From contig CAZLBC010000017.1 in assembly GCA_964557575.1 (NCBI GenBank), positions 1 to 64,000 of the forward strand: a stretch of DNA of 64,000 bases, read 5' to 3'. The stretch's first letter is position 1. Every line of letters starts with the position of its first letter. The stretch is from CAZLBC01 sp964557575 (GTDB lineage Bacteria; Planctomycetota; Phycisphaerae; SM23-33). The position numbers were made by a program, and so were the translations under genes. This document shows, piece by piece, positions 45,681 to 53,368 of this stretch. Below the pieces are notes generated by a model. That model was not told the DNA's origin and did not search any database. It saw nothing but the letters and a program-made list of their open reading frames with translations.

Positions 45681-46546
45681 ACAAGGCGATTGAAGACATG
45701 TTGCGTCCTTACGCCCCGGTTACGCCACTGGATTGGATGTATGCTATTCGCGAAATAGTCCAGGAAATCGCCCTTCTCGGTTTCTGGCGCAGCGGGTTCT
45801 TCGAGCAAGCCGCCTTCTGCGGCGGAACCGCGTTGAGGATTTTCCACGGGCTGAACCGCTTCTCGGAAGACCTCGATTTCTCACTGGGCAGCGAAGAGGA
45901 CGAGGCGCGTCTTGAATCCGCCCTTTCGGCACTGGAGGACGAACTGGCGGCCTGGGGCTTTTCATTCGAAGCCGAGCCGAAGTCTTCCGGCGAACGAACC
46001 GGAATCGAGTCGGCTTTCTTGAAGGGAAACACCCGTATTAACCTGTTGAACATCGGAGTGCCCGAGGAACTGTGGCGACACTTCCCTCGCAACCGGAAGA
46101 TCTCGATCAAACTCGAACTGGACACCGCACCACCGCCTTGTGCGTTGACCGAGGTCAAAACCCACCTGTTGCCGACCCCGTTTCAGGTGCGATTGTACGA
46201 CCTTCCCAGTCTCTTTGCCGGAAAGCTGCACGCCCTGCTCTTTCGAGACTGGAAGAGCCGGGTAAAGGGCCGTGACTTCTTTGATTTTGTCTGGTTTATC
46301 GGACGAGGCGTGCCGGTCAACCTGCCGCATCTGGAGGCGAGGATACTGCAGAGCGGAAACCTGAAAACCAAAACACTGGACCTTTCGGGCCTGCAGTCGC
46401 TGCTGATCGAGCGATTTGAGAAGGTCGATCTTGCCGCGGCGGCCGGCGAAGTCCGCCCCTATCTTCGTGACGCACGCGAACTTACGCTGTGGTCCGAGAA
46501 ATTCTTCAGGGACCTGGTCCCCGGGTTGACTGAGGCCCGCCCATAA
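45677..46546 (+). CDS. abiEii: AbiEii/AbiGii-family nucleotidyltransferase toxin
   Basis: The 289-residue product has the nucleotidyltransferase signature FCGGTALRIFHGLNRFSEDL followed by DFSL, which gives the GG and DxD metal-binding residues. The later motif KLHALLFRDWKSRVKGRDFF supplies the conserved Lys and Asp of the family. The RBS GGAGG lies in the end of abiEi. AbiEii toxins transfer nucleotides and give phage-abortive or bacteriostatic effects. The pair looks intact, unlike other defence remnants in the window. Confidence 0.9.
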   Translation: MNKAIEDMLRPYAPVTPLDWMYAIREIVQEIALLGFWRSGFFEQAAFCGGTALRIFHGLNRFSEDLDFSLGSEEDEARLESALSALEDELAAWGFSFEAEPKSSGERTGIESAFLKGNTRINLLNIGVPEELWRHFPRNRKISIKLELDTAPPPCALTEVKTHLLPTPFQVRLYDLPSLFAGKLHALLFRDWKSRVKGRDFFDFVWFIGRGVPVNLPHLEARILQSGNLKTKTLDLSGLQSLLIERFEKVDLAAAAGEVRPYLRDARELTLWSEKFFRDLVPGLTEARP

Positions 46547-46574
46547 TAGGGTTTGATGACCGGACGCCCGGGAG

Positions 46575-46588
46575 CGTATTCGGCACCG
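46575..46588 (+). repeat. 14-bp direct repeat, right copy, flanking the AbiE locus
   Basis: CGTATTCGGCACCG is identical to 44874-44887. It starts 29 nt after the abiEii stop. The pair encloses about 1.69 kb that holds only the abiE operon and AT-rich upstream DNA. Confidence 0.6.
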
Positions 46589-46660
46589 GTTTGGATCACC
46601 GAAACGATCACAAACGCCGTAGGGAAGGCCGGGGAAATGGAGGGGGCACCAGGCTGTCAT

Positions 46661-46804
46661 TCAGTGATTGAAGAAGGGCCACCTGCCGGGCCTGCTCCGG
46701 AGTGTTGAGCGAATAGAAATGTCTTTTGCCAGCCGGTACTGGCTGATTGCCATGGGCTTCAGGAAGTCTTCCAGCAGCATTTCTCCAGGATGTATTGGTG
46801 TCAT
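46661..46804 (-). pseudogene. higA: HigA-family antitoxin N-terminal fragment
   Basis: The first about 31 residues (TPIHPGEMLLEDFLKPMAIS, QYRLAKDIS) match the start of HigA/XRE antitoxins. Then the reading leaves the family (IRSTLRSRPGRWPFFNH) and stops at 46661. The rest of the helix-turn-helix is absent. No HigB toxin is present, since only 39 nt separate it from the thuA-like gene. A GAGGAG lies 17 nt upstream, too far for a good start. Confidence 0.65.
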
Positions 46805-46843
46805 TTTTGACAGGTGCACTGCTCCTCAATGGTAATCCCTCCC

Positions 46844-47761
46844 CTACTTCCATTTTACTTCCGACGGTTCCTTTATGCTGACCTTCTCCGCGTCGGGGAA
46901 AGACGGGGGAACCGGAAGGGTGACCGTGCCGGTGGCGACGAACTCGGTGCCGCGGGCGAGGAGGGTCTGGAAACCGACGCACTTGAGGGGGTCGGTGCCG
47001 CCGGCGTGGCCGAGGGTGATGTGGCAGACTGTTCCCTTGCCGTACGCGATGACCATCACCATCGGCTCGTCGACCTTCGTCCGCTTGGAATGGGCCGAGG
47101 CGAGGACGGTCACGTTCTTGCAGGGACCGCGGAGTGAGTTGTAGAGTTCCTCCTTTGCGTGCATCCAGACGGGGGGCAGGCCCTTCATGATCGGGTGGTC
47201 GGGCGCCTCGGTCTTGATCGGAAAGGCCCACTGGGACCCGTGGCTGCCGCTGCGCCCCTTCGGCGCCGGGTCCGGGGTCCACTTCCCGTCCTTTTTCCGC
47301 AGGAGGCAGCCGTCCTTGGGCTTTCGGCCGCCCCACCCGCCGACGGCGATCATCTCGTTGTAGGCCGGCCAGTCGGCCGAGGAATTGTCGGCGGCGTGGA
47401 TGGGCACGAAGCCGCCGCCGCCGGCGACGTACTCCTCGAACTCCTTGCGCCGCGCCGCCGGCCAGCGACATTTACCCTTGTCGTTGTAGTTGCTGACCAC
47501 GGCCGCGTACCGGGAGAACGCGGGCTTCCACTCGTCCCACTTCTCTTTGGGGTCCTTGTTGGAAGGAAGCTGCGAGACGTCGACGGAAAACCGGCCGGTC
47601 GACTCGAGAATCGCCACCGTGACCGGCCGCATCGCCTTCCAGTTGTGGTTGTTCTCCCCGTCGATCAGCAGGATCTTGATCTTGTCGGCGGCCGGTGCGG
47701 GGCCCACGATACCAACGAGGACGACGGCGGCTGTCAGCAGCAACAGAATGCGTTTGAACAT
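46844..47761 (-). CDS. Exported ThuA-domain protein
   Basis: The product has 305 residues from the ATG at 47761 (AAGGAG upstream; the longer in-frame start at 47797 is less likely). A signal peptide ends PAPAADK. The ThuA/glutamine-amidotransferase-like fold shows IKILLIDGENNHNWKAMRPV, YAAVVSNYNDKG, YVAGGGGFVPIHAADNSSAD, MVMVIAYGKGTVCHITLGHA. ThuA proteins take part in trehalose-like disaccharide and 3-keto-glycoside use. Here it is exported, as in many PVC bacteria. It lies upstream of tetR in the opposite orientation, with no operator palindrome on its own side. Confidence 0.9.
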   Translation of the reverse strand: MFKRILLLLTAAVVLVGIVGPAPAADKIKILLIDGENNHNWKAMRPVTVAILESTGRFSVDVSQLPSNKDPKEKWDEWKPAFSRYAAVVSNYNDKGKCRWPAARRKEFEEYVAGGGGFVPIHAADNSSADWPAYNEMIAVGGWGGRKPKDGCLLRKKDGKWTPDPAPKGRSGSHGSQWAFPIKTEAPDHPIMKGLPPVWMHAKEELYNSLRGPCKNVTVLASAHSKRTKVDEPMVMVIAYGKGTVCHITLGHAGGTDPLKCVGFQTLLARGTEFVATGTVTLPVPPSFPDAEKVSIKEPSEVKWK

Positions 47762-47911
47762 GATTTTCTCCTTTGTATTACGCGCTTTGGTACTCACGAC
47801 GTGATACGATTGTACCGTCGCCGGTGAAACAATTCCTTAACGATACCACAACTTACTAGCACTATAGCACATTGGCTTCTTTCACTCCCGAAAACAAAAT
47901 AAAAAAGGGGC

Positions 47912-47940
47912 TTGCAATGAACCATACCGGCTGGTATGGT
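47912..47940 (+). promoter_or_regulatory. tetR promoter with operator, site B
   Basis: TTGCAA (47912-47917) and TATGGT (47935-47940) are 17 bp apart. The palindrome ACCATACCGGCTGGTATGGT (47921-47940) covers spacer and -10. Its 16-bp core starts 12 bp before the -10, as at sites A and C. The expected transcript start, near 47947, is almost at the ATG at 47949, so the tetR mRNA may be leaderless. Confidence 0.85.
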
Positions 47941-47948
47941 AAACGATC

Positions 47949-48551
47949 ATGCCGACACTCGCGCCCCACATGCCAGAAAAGCTCGCCGAAAGCGCCTTTG
48001 CGCTGTTTTCCGAAAAGGGAATCAACAACGTCAACCTCGACGCCGTCGCGGCCAGGGCGGGCGTGACCAAGGGCAGCCTGTATCACCACTACGGCTGCAA
48101 GAAAGAACTGGTGATCGCCGCCTGCAACCACTACTACCGCCGGTGGCGGGAGAACATAGACGCCGAGCTGGCCCCCCTTGCCGACCCGCTTGAGCGGCTT
48201 GAAAAGGTCGTCGAATCATCCGTGCGATCCTGCATCATGGATCCCCGGAACCGCATTTTCACCACGGAAGTCTGGGCGCTGTCCATCAGCGATGAGGATA
48301 TCCGCGCCGGGTGGGCGCGGTTTTACGACGCGGTGCGTGAACTCTACATCGGCCTCCTCGAGGCGGTCGCCGACGCCGGCCTGGTCGGCGCCGGCGATCC
48401 GCGCCGGGCGGTCAACCTGATGCTCACCGCCCTCGAGGGCGTCAAGCAACGGGCGCTGTTCGAACCGGCGATCTGCAATCCCGCCGACCAGCGGGCGATC
48501 ATCGAGGACCTGATGCGGATCCTCGGTGCCCCGCCGCCGAAAGGGGTATAG
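47949..48551 (+). CDS. TetR-family transcriptional regulator
   Basis: The 200-residue product has an N-terminal TetR helix-turn-helix: ALFSEKGINNVNLDAVAARA followed by GVTKGSLYHHYGCKKEL. A C-terminal all-helical ligand domain follows (VNLMLTALEGVKQRALFEPA). A palindrome covers its own promoter, and related palindromes stand before the oxidoreductase pair downstream and the TIM-barrel gene at 3742. It is therefore probably an autorepressor of a sugar-catabolic regulon. An alternative ATG at 47970 would remove seven residues. The ligand is unknown. Confidence 0.95.
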   Translation: MPTLAPHMPEKLAESAFALFSEKGINNVNLDAVAARAGVTKGSLYHHYGCKKELVIAACNHYYRRWRENIDAELAPLADPLERLEKVVESSVRSCIMDPRNRIFTTEVWALSISDEDIRAGWARFYDAVRELYIGLLEAVADAGLVGAGDPRRAVNLMLTALEGVKQRALFEPAICNPADQRAIIEDLMRILGAPPPKGV

Positions 48552-48589
48552 GGACATACCCGTCGGGGAAACGCGAAAATGATGTTTTT

Positions 48590-48618
48590 TTGAAACGGAA
48601 CATACCGGTCGGTATGAC
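48590..48618 (+). promoter_or_regulatory. Promoter with TetR-type operator, site C
   Basis: TTGAAA (48590-48595) and TATGAC (48613-48618) are 17 bp apart. CATACCGGTCGGTATG (48601-48616) overlaps the -10 in the same way as at sites A and B. It serves the oxidoreductase gene at 48649, whose RBS is AAGGAG. Confidence 0.82.
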
Positions 48619-48648
48619 ACGCTGACAACAGCGAACAAGGAGCTGATC

Positions 48649-49947
48649 ATGGCTGAACACGGCGAATCGCGGGCCGGGACAGTAACCCGGCGAACATTCC
48701 TGGCGGGGGTCGGCGTCGCCGCCCTCCCCGGTTTCGTCCCTTCCGCGGTCCTGGGCGCGGGCGGCGGAACGCCCCCCAGCGACCGTATCACGATGGGGAT
48801 CATCGGCGCCGGCAACCGCGGCACCGCCCACGCCCGGGCCTTCATGAACCAGGCCGAAGCGAAGATCGTCGCGGTCTGCGACGCCAACCGGCCCAAGGCC
48901 GACCGGATCAAGGCGAAGCTCGACAAGCATTACACGGACACCGCGTGCACGATCCACAGCGACTTCCGCGAGATCATCGACCGGGAGGACATCGACGCGG
49001 TGACGATCGCCTCCCCGGAAAACTGGCACGCCCTCCAGGCGTCGATGGCCGCGGCGGCGGGCAAGGACATCTACTGCGAGAAGGCCCTGAGCCTGACCGT
49101 CGAGGAAGGACGAAAACTCTGCGACGCCGTCCGCCGCTACGGGGCCGTGCTCCAGGTCGGCACCCAGCAGCGATCGGGGCGGAATTTCCGGTACGCCTGC
49201 GAACTGGCCCGCAACGGCTACCTCGGCGCGCTGAAGCGGGTCGAGGTCGGCGTCCCCGGCGGCCGGGCCCTCGGCAACGCCCCCGTCGCCCCCGTTCCCC
49301 CGGGACTCGACTACGACCTGTGGCTCGGCCCGGCCCCGCGGACGCCCTACAACACGCTGAAGTGCTCGTTCAACTGGTACTTCATCTACGACTACTGCGC
49401 GGGGTGGATCCAGTCCTGGGGCGTCCACCACTGCGACATCGCCCTCTGGGGGGCGCCCGCGCTGCGGGCATCGACGCTCGCGGTCGCGGGCACCGCCACC
49501 TTCCCCGCCGACGGGATCGCCAACACCTCCATCACCTGGAACGTCGATTTCACCACCCCCGGCGGGCTGGTCTACAACTTTACGGACAACCGAAAAAACG
49601 GGCAGGGCTGCCGGTTCATCGGCGAGAAGGGATGGGTCCACGTCAGGCGGGGCGGCATCACGGCCGATCCGCCGGGCCTGCTGCGTACGCCGATCAGGCC
49701 CGGCGACGAGCACCTCTACGAGTCCGGCAGCCACTGGGGCAATTTCCTGGCGTGCGTCCGCAGCCGGCGCGACCCGGTCGCCCCCGTCGAGGCCGGCCAC
49801 CGCGCCACCACCCTATCCCTGGTGGGCGACATCGCCACCCGCCTGAAACGGAAGCTCGTATGGGACTGGAAGACGGAACGCTTCGTGGACGACGAGGCGG
49901 CCAACCGGATGCTGGGGCGCCCGATGCGGTCCCCCTGGACCATGTAA
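48649..49947 (+). CDS. Tat-exported Gfo/Idh/MocA-family oxidoreductase
   Basis: The 432-residue product has a Tat leader (VTRRTFLAGVGVAALPGFVP). The nucleotide-binding Rossmann motif is ITMGIIGAGNRGTAHARAF. EKALSLTVEEG is the EKP-like position with Ala in place of Pro. The C-terminal domain has CAGWIQSWGVHHCDIALWGA, with the family His. Such exported members use a tightly bound NAD(P) and oxidise or epimerise sugars. It is controlled by site C and is followed 21 nt later by the HEAT-ThuA gene, probably in one transcript. Confidence 0.92.
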   Translation: MAEHGESRAGTVTRRTFLAGVGVAALPGFVPSAVLGAGGGTPPSDRITMGIIGAGNRGTAHARAFMNQAEAKIVAVCDANRPKADRIKAKLDKHYTDTACTIHSDFREIIDREDIDAVTIASPENWHALQASMAAAAGKDIYCEKALSLTVEEGRKLCDAVRRYGAVLQVGTQQRSGRNFRYACELARNGYLGALKRVEVGVPGGRALGNAPVAPVPPGLDYDLWLGPAPRTPYNTLKCSFNWYFIYDYCAGWIQSWGVHHCDIALWGAPALRASTLAVAGTATFPADGIANTSITWNVDFTTPGGLVYNFTDNRKNGQGCRFIGEKGWVHVRRGGITADPPGLLRTPIRPGDEHLYESGSHWGNFLACVRSRRDPVAPVEAGHRATTLSLVGDIATRLKRKLVWDWKTERFVDDEAANRMLGRPMRSPWTM

Positions 49948-49968
49948 TCCCGCGAAGGAGATCGATCG

Positions 49969-52900
49969 ATGAAACACGGCATCATCATTTCATTCCTGTG
50001 CGTTATACTGCCGGCCGGGACCCCCGTCCGGGGCGAAGAAAGTAACGATCCGTTCGCGAAGCTCGCCGGGTACGAGTACGGCGAACCCCGGGCGATCCTC
50101 AGAATGATCGAGCACGCGGTCGCCCGCAGCACCAACAGCGACACCGAGCGACGGGAGGCCGCAAACAAACTGGCGGCACTGCTCGAATCGCCGGACGCGA
50201 CGCTCGCCGCCAGGCGGTTCGCCTGCCGCCTGCTCCCGCTGGTGGCGACGGATAAACAGGTTCCCCTTCTCGCGAAGATGCTCCGCGACGACAAGACGGC
50301 GGAACCGGCCCGGCGGGCCCTCGAGGCGATCCCCGGCCCGGCTTCCGGGGCGGCCCTCCGCAAGAGCCTGGCATTCCTGAAGGGCCGCGATCGTATCGGC
50401 GCGATCAACGCGGCAGGCGTTCGCCGGGACGCGGCGGCAGCCGAAACCCTGGCGAAGCTGGCCGCCGCCGACGACGAGGCCGTGGCCGCCGCCGCAATCC
50501 GCGCGCTGGGCAAGATCGGCACGGTTCAGACCGCCGGCATGCTCTCGGGCCTGAAGGTCCCCGCGTCGCTGAAAACCACCCTTCACGACGCCCGTCTCCG
50601 GTGCGCCGGCGCGCTGGTCGCCGCCGGCAAAAAGGAAGAAGCCGAAACAATATACATGGCGGTCTTCCCCATCGCAGAATCTCTTCACATCAAACGTGCC
50701 TGCCTGGCCGGCCTCGCCGAAACCGGCAGCCCGGCGGCGGTCGAGGCCGTCATGCGGGGTATCGAATCGGACGATCCGCGGCTCGGTACCGCGGCGATGC
50801 GGCTCGCCGCCCGCATCCCCGGAAAAGAAACAACCGCCGCACTGGCCGGAAAGCTGGCCGACCTGCCCGACGACCGGCGGGCTATTCTCGCCGGCATCCT
50901 GGCCGAGCGGGGAGACCGGTCCGCCGCCCCCGCGGTGGCACAGCTCCTCGAAGACGACGCCGCAACCGTGCGGGTCGCGGCGGCGGCCGCCCTCGGGCGG
51001 ATCGGCACCGCCGCACACGTCATGCCGCTGGCGGCATGCGCCGCCGGGAACGGCGGCGCGGCGACCGCGGCGCAAAAGGCCCTCGCCCGGCTGTCGGCCG
51101 GCGGGACGACGGAGAAGCTGTTCGCGGCCGCGTCCGACGATACGGCGGAGGTGCGCGTCGCGGCGATCAATGCCGTCGCCGCCCGCCGCAGCCCGGGAGC
51201 GGAGAACCTCCTCCGCGAACTCGCCGGGTGCGCGGAAGAACCGGTGCGGCTGGCCGCGATCGACGGCCTGAAGAAACTGGGTGGACCGGCGTCGTACGAT
51301 ACACTCATCGCCATGGTGGTTGATCCACCCTCGAAGGCGACGGCCACGGCCGCCCGCCGGGCGGTACAGGTGATCGGGGCACGGATGAAGGACCCCGCCC
51401 GGCGGGCCGAGCCGCTGGTAGCCGCGCTGAAAAACGCCGGCCCCGCGGCGCGCCCCCCGCTGCTGGGGCTCCTGGGCGACTGCGGGGGCGAAAAGGCCCT
51501 CGATGCGGTCCGCGGCGCCGTGAAATCGAACGACGAGGCGACGACCACCGCGGCGGTCAGGGCCCTCGCCGGGTGGCCCGATCTGTCGGCGGCGGAACCG
51601 CTCCTGGAGATCGCTGAAAACAGCACCAACACGGTTCAGAAGACACTCGCCCTTCGCGGCTACATCCGCCTCGCCGGGACGGCGGGCGGAAACCGGGCCA
51701 TGGAGATGATCGACCGGGCCGAGAAACTGGCGACCACGACCGAGACCCGGCGGGCGCTGCTCGGCGGCCTCTCGGCCGCCCCGTCCGTCGGGGCGATGCG
51801 CAAGACCCTCTCCCTGATCGAGGACGATGCCATCGGCACGGAGGCCGCCCTCGCGGCCGTCGATATCGGCGAGCGGATTCTCAAGCAGCACGGCCCGGCA
51901 GTCGCGGCCGCCATGGACACCGTCGCCGAAACGATCGACGATGCGAAGATCAAAAAGCGGGCCGCGGCGATGAAGGCACGGGCGACAAAATCGCACAAAA
52001 GCCGCGGCGGCTCGAATGCCGGCCTCAAACCCGACCCCGCGCGCAGCGCGGCCAGGAAAAAACAACTGGCCGCCGACGCCCCGGACGGCTTCCGCGTGGC
52101 CTGCTACCTCGACTGCGGCCCCGACCGGTCCGACGGCACGAAGCCGTCGCTGAAGGTCGTCAACGGAAAGCCGTATTCGTGGGGCGGCCCCGCGGAAACG
52201 ATCCGTTTCGCGACGGTGCAGTTCGCCGGCGACGCCGTGTCGTTTGAGGCCGCCGGCCTCGATCCGGAAAAAGCCTACCGGTTCGGCTTTTCCTGGTGGG
52301 ACTACGACCACAACGACCGCGCCCAGTCGGTCTGGGCGTCGGGGGGAACCCCCTCCCGGCGGATCCGGATACTCGACGCCGCGAAGCTCCCCGCGCGGAC
52401 CGCGGGCACGGACCCCGAATCCCGGGTCGTCCCGCTGCCGCGGTCCGTCACCGGCGACGGGACGTGCACGATCACGTTCCGCCGGGAGGGCAAGACCAAC
52501 GTGGTCGTCTCCGAGATGTGGCTGCTGGAGAGCGAAAAGGCCGTTCCGGCCGGCGAGACGGGGCAGGAGAAAACACAAGCGATCCTGCCGAAACCCGGCG
52601 ACACGGACAAGACCAACGTCCTGATCGTCACGGGGGTCGACTACCCCGGCCACAAGTGGAAGAAGACCGCGCCGGTCCTGGCCGCGGGGATCGCCGAAGA
52701 CGCGCGTCTCGCGGTCCGCATGGCCCGGGAGCCGGCGGCGCTCCGCGAAGACGGGCTGGACGCCTACGACACGATCGTCATCCACTTCATGGACTGGAAG
52801 TGCCCGGACCCGGGGCCGGCGGCCCGAAAGAATCTCAAGGAATTCGTCGCCGGCGGCGGGGGCATGGTCATGGTCCACTTCGCCTGCGGGGCGTTCCAGG

Positions 52901-53268
52901 AATGGGAAGAATTCGTCACGCTGGCGGGCCGGGTCTGGAACCCGAAGATGCGGGGCCACGATCCCCGCGGCGCGTTCACCGTTACTATCACCGACGAGGA
53001 TCACCCGATAACGCGGGGGATACCATCATTCACCACCACCGACGAGCTGTACACCTGCCTCGACGGAGAGACGCCGATCACCGTCCTGGCCGCCGCGACG
53101 TCGAAGGTCGACAAGAAAGTCTATCCCATCGCCTTCGTCCTCAACTACGGCCGCGGGCGTGTCTTCCACTGTTCGCTGGGACACGACGTGCAGGCCTTTG
53201 AAATCCCGGCGGTCCTGCAGCTCTTCCGCCGCGGCGCCGCCTGGACCGCGGGGCTGGAACCGCGGTAG
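49969..53268 (+). CDS. Exported HEAT-repeat / ThuA-domain fusion protein
   Basis: The 1099-residue product has a signal peptide ending PVRGEES and RBS AAGGAG. Residues about 45-645 are HEAT/PBS-lyase-like repeats (AAIRALGKIGTVQTAGMLSG, AAAAALGRIGTAAHVMPLAA). Residues about 705-860 form a beta-sandwich (FRVACYLDCGPDRSDGTKPS, YRFGFSWWDYDHNDRAQSVW), malectin-like at best. A ThuA domain fills about 880-1095 (NVLIVTGVDYPGHKWKKTAP, GGGMVMVHFACGAFQEWEEF, GRGRVFHCSLGHDV). It is likely co-transcribed with the Gfo/Idh gene. It probably couples a scaffold to the ThuA function in sugar catabolism. Confidence 0.88.
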   Translation: MKHGIIISFLCVILPAGTPVRGEESNDPFAKLAGYEYGEPRAILRMIEHAVARSTNSDTERREAANKLAALLESPDATLAARRFACRLLPLVATDKQVPLLAKMLRDDKTAEPARRALEAIPGPASGAALRKSLAFLKGRDRIGAINAAGVRRDAAAAETLAKLAAADDEAVAAAAIRALGKIGTVQTAGMLSGLKVPASLKTTLHDARLRCAGALVAAGKKEEAETIYMAVFPIAESLHIKRACLAGLAETGSPAAVEAVMRGIESDDPRLGTAAMRLAARIPGKETTAALAGKLADLPDDRRAILAGILAERGDRSAAPAVAQLLEDDAATVRVAAAAALGRIGTAAHVMPLAACAAGNGGAATAAQKALARLSAGGTTEKLFAAASDDTAEVRVAAINAVAARRSPGAENLLRELAGCAEEPVRLAAIDGLKKLGGPASYDTLIAMVVDPPSKATATAARRAVQVIGARMKDPARRAEPLVAALKNAGPAARPPLLGLLGDCGGEKALDAVRGAVKSNDEATTTAAVRALAGWPDLSAAEPLLEIAENSTNTVQKTLALRGYIRLAGTAGGNRAMEMIDRAEKLATTTETRRALLGGLSAAPSVGAMRKTLSLIEDDAIGTEAALAAVDIGERILKQHGPAVAAAMDTVAETIDDAKIKKRAAAMKARATKSHKSRGGSNAGLKPDPARSAARKKQLAADAPDGFRVACYLDCGPDRSDGTKPSLKVVNGKPYSWGGPAETIRFATVQFAGDAVSFEAAGLDPEKAYRFGFSWWDYDHNDRAQSVWASGGTPSRRIRILDAAKLPARTAGTDPESRVVPLPRSVTGDGTCTITFRREGKTNVVVSEMWLLESEKAVPAGETGQEKTQAILPKPGDTDKTNVLIVTGVDYPGHKWKKTAPVLAAGIAEDARLAVRMAREPAALREDGLDAYDTIVIHFMDWKCPDPGPAARKNLKEFVAGGGGMVMVHFACGAFQEWEEFVTLAGRVWNPKMRGHDPRGAFTVTITDEDHPITRGIPSFTTTDELYTCLDGETPITVLAAATSKVDKKVYPIAFVLNYGRGRVFHCSLGHDVQAFEIPAVLQLFRRGAAWTAGLEPR

Positions 53269-53368
53269 CCGGAAGACCATGTCATCCGCCGAATTTTCCA
53301 TGCCCCGCTGATGGTCGTCACCGGTATAATGGCCGTTCCGCAACACCTTTTTTACGAAAGAAACGACC

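Noticed and set aside
49990..53004. Long antisense open frame of about 1000 residues opposite the HEAT-ThuA gene
   Set aside because: Same effect of high GC. It has no RBS and no recognisable domain.
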